38,119 nt of DNA. Origin: Solimicrobium silvestre. GTDB lineage: Bacteria > Pseudomonadota > Gammaproteobacteria > Burkholderiales > Burkholderiaceae_D. The stretch is taken from positions 1 through 38,119 of the forward strand of contig NZ_PUGF01000036.1 in NCBI RefSeq assembly GCF_002976435.1, in the 5' to 3' direction. Position numbers and translations under genes: made by a program. This document shows, one piece after another, positions 34,553-38,119 of this stretch. Below the pieces are notes generated by a model that saw only the letters and a list, made by a program, of their open reading frames with translations, made no database searches and was not told the DNA's origin. The first letter of the stretch is position 1. Each line of letters begins with the position of its first letter.

Positions 34553-34586
34553 AACAAATGAGGCTGTATTTACAGCCTCATTTGTT
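34553..34586. terminator. 16-bp perfect stem hairpin downstream of fliR
   Basis: AACAAATGAGGCTGTA (34553-34568) pairs with TACAGCCTCATTTGTT (34571-34586) over a 2-base loop. Read on the minus strand it is followed by a T-rich run, and on the plus strand by TTGTTCTTG. It can serve as a terminator for both fliR and the convergent PEP-CTERM gene. Confidence 0.8.
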
Positions 34587-34599
34587 CTTGATTGCTAAA

Positions 34600-34617
34600 A
34601 AGAGCCGTTCAGCTCTT
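34600..34617 (-). terminator. Intrinsic terminator of the PEP-CTERM gene
   Basis: On the minus strand AAGAGC-TGAACG-GCTCTT is followed by TTT. It is a short intrinsic terminator 25 bases after the stop codon at 34642. Confidence 0.7.
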
Positions 34618-34641
34618 AAAGAGACAGCAAGTCAAATTGCA

Positions 34642-35340
34642 TCAACCCGCTTTACGACGGCGAAGCAAGCCAAGCGCTGCTAGCCCGATACCAAATAACC
34701 ACAGAGACACAGGCTCAGGAACAGAAGAAGGAACAGTTTGCCCTGCTTTTTGAGAGCCAATCGTGACATCGGCGAAGGCAACCTCATTGACTGCCCCGCC
34801 AAAGTCCACCGACTGGGCATTTCCAGCGAAAGTAACGCCAATCGCGTCATACGGGCAGAAATTCGTGCCGCCGCAACCGCTATCGCCATCATTCTTCGTC
34901 AACGGTAAATCGATGGTGGCCAGCAGCGTCCCGGTGTCGTCCAACCCGCTCCAGACGTTAACAAACGCCGCATCGGAAGGGGAGCTGTAATAGAAGGAGA
35001 AGCCAGTATTAAATCCATTCAGAACGTCCATTGTATCTGCCGCTCCCGACAAAAAGAACACAGCGTTGGCCCCAGCCCCCCCTGGGATTTCGCCGGTGTT
35101 GCATACCCCGCTAGGATATCCACTACAGGTGAGTGCATTCGCAGAGAAAGTGATTCCATAGTTTGTACCGGGGCCCGAGCCATCGCCGCCAAGGCCGCCG
35201 TTATAATAATTCAGCACGGGTTCTTCGGCCGAACCTTTGAGTCCGGCAAAATTAAGCACCTGAGCGGTGGCCGACGTTACCCACAGACTGGCAACGGACA
35301 GAGCAAGAACGAGAAGAACGCGTTTCAATGTCAAATTCAT
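34642..35340 (-). CDS. PEP-CTERM sorting domain protein
   Basis: A 232-residue exported protein. The signal peptide is at residues 1-27 (NLTLKRVLLVLALSVASLWV, cleavage near ATAQ). The body is Gly/Ser/Asn-rich beta sequence. The C-terminal sorting signal is VPEPVSLWLFGIGLAALGLL followed by RRRKAG. PEP-CTERM proteins are cut by exosortase (EpsH/XrtA type) and are linked to exopolysaccharide and floc formation. The exosortase gene is not in this window. The start at 35338-35340 is chosen from the signal peptide and the AGGA before it. A sigma-54-type promoter lies about 50 bases upstream. Confidence 0.9.
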   Translation of the reverse strand: MNLTLKRVLLVLALSVASLWVTSATAQVLNFAGLKGSAEEPVLNYYNGGLGGDGSGPGTNYGITFSANALTCSGYPSGVCNTGEIPGGAGANAVFFLSGAADTMDVLNGFNTGFSFYYSSPSDAAFVNVWSGLDDTGTLLATIDLPLTKNDGDSGCGGTNFCPYDAIGVTFAGNAQSVDFGGAVNEVAFADVTIGSQKAGQTVPSSVPEPVSLWLFGIGLAALGLLRRRKAG

Positions 35341-35389
35341 ATGATTCCTATATTGAATAATACACAAGGGGAAGGTCGGGAGACCATTA

Positions 35390-35405
35390 AGCACAAACCA
35401 TGCCG
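35390..35405 (-). promoter_or_regulatory. Sigma-54 (-24/-12) promoter of the PEP-CTERM gene
   Basis: On the minus strand the sequence CGGCATGGTTTGTGCTT has GG and GC exactly ten bases apart (35403-35404 and 35391-35392). It fits TGGCAYR-N4-TTGCW except for two bases. The predicted start of transcription near 35379 gives a leader of about 39 bases. This fits the known RpoN/PrsKR control of many PEP-CTERM genes. Confidence 0.65.
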
Positions 35406-35462
35406 CCTTATGTACAGCAATACAAATCAACGATTTTCTAAATTGATAGATCAAATCTCGAT

Positions 35463-35486
35463 TGTCGAGTGTAAAGTTTTCCGACA
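35463..35486. promoter_or_regulatory. Candidate activator-binding palindrome upstream of the sigma-54 promoter
   Basis: TGTCG (35463-35467) and CGACA (35482-35486) are inverted around GTGTAAAGTTTTC-like sequence, about 70-80 bases upstream of the -12 element. The place fits an enhancer-binding-protein site such as that of PrsR; the identity of the binder is inferred. Confidence 0.45.
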
Positions 35487-35575
35487 CGCCCGTGAAGTAG
35501 ATCAACCCTGTAACGCAGACATATTCTTCCCTCCGCGACATATGACAACTACAGAGACAAAAAACAGAATGACTC

Positions 35576-35935
35576 TTAGTTCTTTAGATAAAATGACGGA
35601 TTGGCCCACGGAGTATTAGATGCCTTGAGATTTCCGGAATAGTATCCAGGAACCAGCGGTGAACCGAGGCTATTGGACAAAGTAAGTGTTGGAGCACCAC
35701 CAATCATGGGCGCGCCGTAAGTGGCATTGCCGTGGTACCGGAATTCAATTCGTTCGCTCAGCTGATCTGCGTAGACTGACTGTGTTCCATCTTGAATCGG
35801 CACTTCAAATGGTCCATCTATGTCGGTGAAGTGCCGGCTTTCTCCACCGGCAATATATCCATTTCCATACAGATCGTAACGTGATTGAGTATCGTGCCAG
35901 CTTTTGACAGTGAGTTGGAGCGTAAGTACACCAAT
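35576..35935 (-). pseudogene. 3' fragment of an unrecognised gene, truncated at the fliR copy
   Basis: An open frame of about 120 codons ends at a stop at 35576-35578 and runs without a stop back to the junction at about 35935, where the fliR-like sequence begins. There is no ATG of its own; a GTG at 35801-35803 exists internally. The product has blocks such as YDLYGNGYIAGGESRHF, FEVPIQDGTQSVYADQLSER and NLKASNTPWANPSFYLKN. I do not recognise the family. The abrupt join to fliR DNA suggests that the 5' part was lost during the rearrangement that brought this segment in. Confidence 0.6.
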
Positions 35936-36168
35936 CTGCCCATTATTGCAGCCTTATTAGTGACTAATATCGCCCTGGGAATTTTAACCAGAGCAGCGCC
36001 GCAACTGAATATTTTCGGGATAGGCTTCCCAATTACCATGACAGTCGGCTTCTTAATGCTGTTCATCATCATCCCTTACCTGGCACTTCCGCTACAGAAA
36101 ATTTTAGAGTTTGGAATACAGCTGGCAGCACTGCGTTAATACCCGCTTTAGTTTCAGCAAATCTGCGG
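35936..36168 (+). pseudogene. Second copy of the fliR 3' end (truncated fliR)
   Basis: Positions 35936-36168 repeat 34248-34480 in the same direction, 1,688 bases apart. The copy codes LPIIAALLVTNIALGILTRA and on to the same C-terminal LAALR and stop (36137-36139). The about 14 base differences in the coding part are all synonymous. The match continues about 28 bases after the stop and then ends. The first two thirds of fliR are missing, so this copy alone cannot make FliR. Confidence 0.9.
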
Positions 36169-36340
36169 GCAATTAAATTTATAACGCCTGAAATATAAAA
36201 ACGCTGTATGTTTTTCAAGGATACGCAAATGGCAGGTAAGTGGCAGGTTGCTGCCAGATGGGGCTTGGGGATGACTGTGTCAAGTGTGCCCATACTTGAC
36301 GGTCGAGGTTCTACATTGCGGTCATTCAAAATTTGGAAAA

Positions 36341-37618
36341 TCAATCTCTTTTTATTGGTTCTTTTATTTGAATTTTCATTCGTTGGGAAATTCGAATTAC
36401 ACCAGAATCTCGATCAAAATTTATCCAATCGAATGTGATGACCCCATCTGCGGCATGAAACGTTGTTTCATCTAAACTCGCTGTATCAAATATCGGATTG
36501 TTCGGTCTTAGAATTCTGATTCGATAATTAAAATCACCATTATCGGCATACTTTGTAAGCACAAAATGTTTTGAATCACCTTTATATACGTAGTCCCCCA
36601 TCCAAACTGCGTTAGATCCACAAAATTTAAAACCAGTGTAGAAATCAATCTTTTTTAATCCGCTGGGATCTTTTTTAAAAGTCATCCATGGAGTACCTAG
36701 TCGATAAGGCTTAAGTAAAGAGTCGCAGATTTGCTCCTGCTCTTTAAAAAATAGATCAATTTCGCCATTTGTGACAACTCTCCGCCTGCTGTATTTTTCG
36801 GTTTCAAGGACTTCAAAATCAACTGAAATCGGATTGTCTGAGATATTTTTTTCCTTGTCTAAAGTAGAGTTTTGCTGCATTTTCGATGAGATAAGAACAG
36901 AATTCCCAACATCTGATAATGCTGTTGCGTTGGTTATGAATGCATTCAAATCAATAGCGTTACTGGTATTATTTCCACATGCACGTTTCTTGGAGTGATC
37001 AACTGCATACTTCATCGTTGCCAATTTACTTCCATCTCTTCGATCAGTAACGGTTAACGTATATTGAATCAATCCACGATTAACTATGGCTTGATTTAGT
37101 TCGTCAGGATTTGAAATTTCGTGAGTGACGAGCACATCTGATAATGTAGAGTCGGAGATCATGTCAGGCACAATGAGATTGTCTTCAACATCTTCAAACA
37201 TATGGTCGGAGTCAATTATATATTTCGACATAATTGAACCAGACATTGGAGCCCAATCTAAATGGATTGAGGAAACTTTTAACTTAGGCGAACGAAAATA
37301 TTTTAGTTCTGAGTCTTCGCAGATTTTGACAAAATTTTTATCCGGCAAATACCTATTTTCAAGAGACTCCGCATAAAGAAATAACATGGCTCCAATAAAT
37401 ACGATAAATACCGGTGAAATCAAAGTAACAATGGCAAAAACCATTTTGTTATTTGTGGCCTTTTTTATCGCAATAATTGCCGCTAAAATATGTGCCAACA
37501 ACAGAGAACAGCCGATAATCCACGCAAATTGAGGCCCACTCAACATCGCAAAAATTAGCGAATAAGCAGATAAAAGCAAGCCTATAACGGCTGCAGCTAT
37601 GTATGGAATTTTTTGCAT
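36341..37618 (-). CDS. Unrecognised membrane-anchored protein
   Basis: A protein of about 425 residues from the ATG at 37616-37618; a TTG five codons earlier would give 430. The first about 90 residues contain three hydrophobic helices, and the rest (about 95-425) is a soluble, beta-rich domain with many Asp, Ser and Lys residues. The C-terminus is rich in basic residues (RISQRMKIQIKEPIKRD). No enzyme motif or family is recognised. Codon use is AT-rich, like the accessory genes at the left edge and unlike the fli genes, which suggests acquired DNA. It points away from the IS, whose terminal repeat lies about 160 bases upstream. The downstream gap (36169-36340) holds no gene. Confidence 0.6.
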   Translation of the reverse strand: MQKIPYIAAAVIGLLLSAYSLIFAMLSGPQFAWIIGCSLLLAHILAAIIAIKKATNNKMVFAIVTLISPVFIVFIGAMLFLYAESLENRYLPDKNFVKICEDSELKYFRSPKLKVSSIHLDWAPMSGSIMSKYIIDSDHMFEDVEDNLIVPDMISDSTLSDVLVTHEISNPDELNQAIVNRGLIQYTLTVTDRRDGSKLATMKYAVDHSKKRACGNNTSNAIDLNAFITNATALSDVGNSVLISSKMQQNSTLDKEKNISDNPISVDFEVLETEKYSRRRVVTNGEIDLFFKEQEQICDSLLKPYRLGTPWMTFKKDPSGLKKIDFYTGFKFCGSNAVWMGDYVYKGDSKHFVLTKYADNGDFNYRIRILRPNNPIFDTASLDETTFHAADGVITFDWINFDRDSGVIRISQRMKIQIKEPIKRD

Positions 37619-37750
37619 CGAGTAAGCTTTCAAAACGCATCACGTATTTAGCTACGAATTGCGCTATTCAAATAGATTTCTTATTGGAATTTACAAACAG
37701 CTTCATGCCCTGAACCATTCACTTTTCATTTTTGCGTCTTTTTTACTCAG

Positions 37751-37782
37751 ACGGCTCAAGGGCAGCAAAGTGCCGAGGCCGT
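37751..37782. repeat. Hairpin repeat next to the right IS
   Basis: ACGGC (37751-37755) pairs with GCCGT (37778-37782), and inside GGCA (37761-37764) with TGCC (37771-37774). It shares the exact 15-mer at 37761-37775 with 3435-3449. Its right part overlaps the IS terminal repeat. Confidence 0.55.
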
Positions 37783-38119
37783 GTAAAAACAAGAATTCGC
37801 GCTGCAATTAAATTATTAGCGCTCAATCCGGCTTAGGAAGCAACTTACGACGCGTCAGTTTAATCGGAAATAGTCCTTTTGAGCATCCCATTTTTTTGAG
37901 CGCGATTCATAAAACGATCTAATTCGCGTTTAAATCAGCCTTGATTTAACGTATAAATCCCACCTCATCCCTGCATCGCCTGCATTAATGGCGCGATCCC
38001 GATAATTTTTATCATGCGCTTCATGTTGTACGCCAGCACATGCAAACTCATTTCGGTGGCCACGTGTTTTAGCGTTCGCATTAGGAAGTGCTGCGTGCCC
38101 ATCCAGAATTTGATCGTGC
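37775..38119 (-). mobile_element. IS1182-type insertion sequence, 3' part (runs in from the right edge)
   Basis: The terminal repeat GAGGCCGTGTAAAAAC (37775-37790) mirrors the one at 189-204. About 174 non-coding bases follow before the transposase stop at 37965-37967. The element has the same orientation as the fragment at the left edge. Confidence 0.8.
37965..38119 (-). CDS. IS1182-family transposase, C-terminal fragment
   Basis: About 50 codons are visible, with the typical transposase tail TIKFWMGTQHFLMRTLKHVA, then TEMSLHVLAYNMKRMIKIIG and a stop after AMQG. It is the C-terminal end of the DDE transposase family also seen at 1-81. The upstream part with the catalytic residues is outside the window. 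The frame is open throughout, so no decay is visible. Confidence 0.82.
   Translation of the reverse strand, partial: TIKFWMGTQHFLMRTLKHVATEMSLHVLAYNMKRMIKIIGIAPLMQAMQG

Noticed and set aside
35341-35541. Longer start for the PEP-CTERM gene (299 residues)
   Set aside because: The extra N-terminal part covers the sigma-54 promoter and precedes a complete signal peptide, so the later ATG at 35340 is right.
36225-36270. Relation of GGCAGGTTGCTGCC to the inner arm sequence near 33090
   Set aside because: The match is only about 14 bases, short and self-complementary; too weak to call a remnant of the inverted-repeat element.
36208-36438. Plus-strand ORFs in 36208-36475
   Set aside because: They overlap the 3' end of the minus-strand membrane protein gene and have no recognisable features or ribosome binding site.

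Overview
The window is 38.1 kb of Gram-negative chromosomal DNA. It most resembles a betaproteobacterium, possibly of the Nitrosomonadales/Gallionellales side. The grounds are a complete fliEFGHIJKLMNOPQR set in beta/gammaproteobacterial order, a second FliK-like protein paired with an FlhB C-terminal-domain protein, a YcgR flagellar brake, a PEP-CTERM protein, and Lgt/Tag/SdaA-type housekeeping genes. The genus is inferred loosely and could be wrong. Both edges lie inside an IS1182-type transposase gene in the same orientation: its N-terminus at base 1 and its C-terminus at base 38119. The piece is therefore bounded by insertion-sequence copies and looks like an assembly contig that ends in a repeat.

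Layout. (1) 1-3.5 kb: IS end, then four accessory genes, all on the minus strand (YdjM-like membrane hydrolase, HEPN-like protein, small membrane protein, helical-repeat/K+ channel fusion). Short GC-rich hairpins sit at several gene borders. (2) 3.7-11.7 kb: a nine-gene, tightly packed minus-strand run. In transcription order it is kbl-tdh-sdaA-tag-lgt-like, then an esterase and a reductase/DUF2269/DoxX trio. A divergent XRE-cupin regulator (11.9 kb) faces it across a 32-bp palindrome; this looks like a threonine/serine catabolic unit with its own regulator. (3) 12.5-13.7 kb: a small lipoprotein and a VapBC toxin-antitoxin pair. (4) 13.8-16.3 kb: a Fur-box-preceded feoA-feoB-Cys-rich protein ferrous iron uptake operon. 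(5) 16.3-21.3 kb: an unrecognised protein, a GGDEF diguanylate cyclase, a FliK-like protein, an FlhB-C-like protein and YcgR, a c-di-GMP and motility block. (6) 21.4-34.5 kb: fliE (minus) divergent from fliFGHIJKLMNOPQR (plus), encoding the MS ring, C ring, export ATPase complex, hook-length ruler and export gate.

The fli operon is interrupted between fliQ and fliR by about 1.08 kb of repeat DNA. It holds a 32-bp-armed palindrome and then a long inverted repeat. The inverted-repeat arms end outward in hexanucleotide arrays, and one arm contains a nested insert. Beyond fliR lies a PEP-CTERM protein gene (minus) with a good sigma-54-type promoter. It is followed by a truncated unknown gene and then a second copy of the last third of fliR, which differs from the first only at synonymous sites. 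A large unrecognised membrane protein gene and the second IS end close the window.

Most interesting points: the fliQ-fliR inverted-repeat element with its hexamer tails; the duplicated fliR 3' end bracketing a PEP-CTERM cassette; the sigma-54 promoter and upstream palindrome of that cassette; the cassette-like accessory genes with shared hairpins; and the divergent XRE-cupin/kbl operator. No rRNA, tRNA or CRISPR array was seen.
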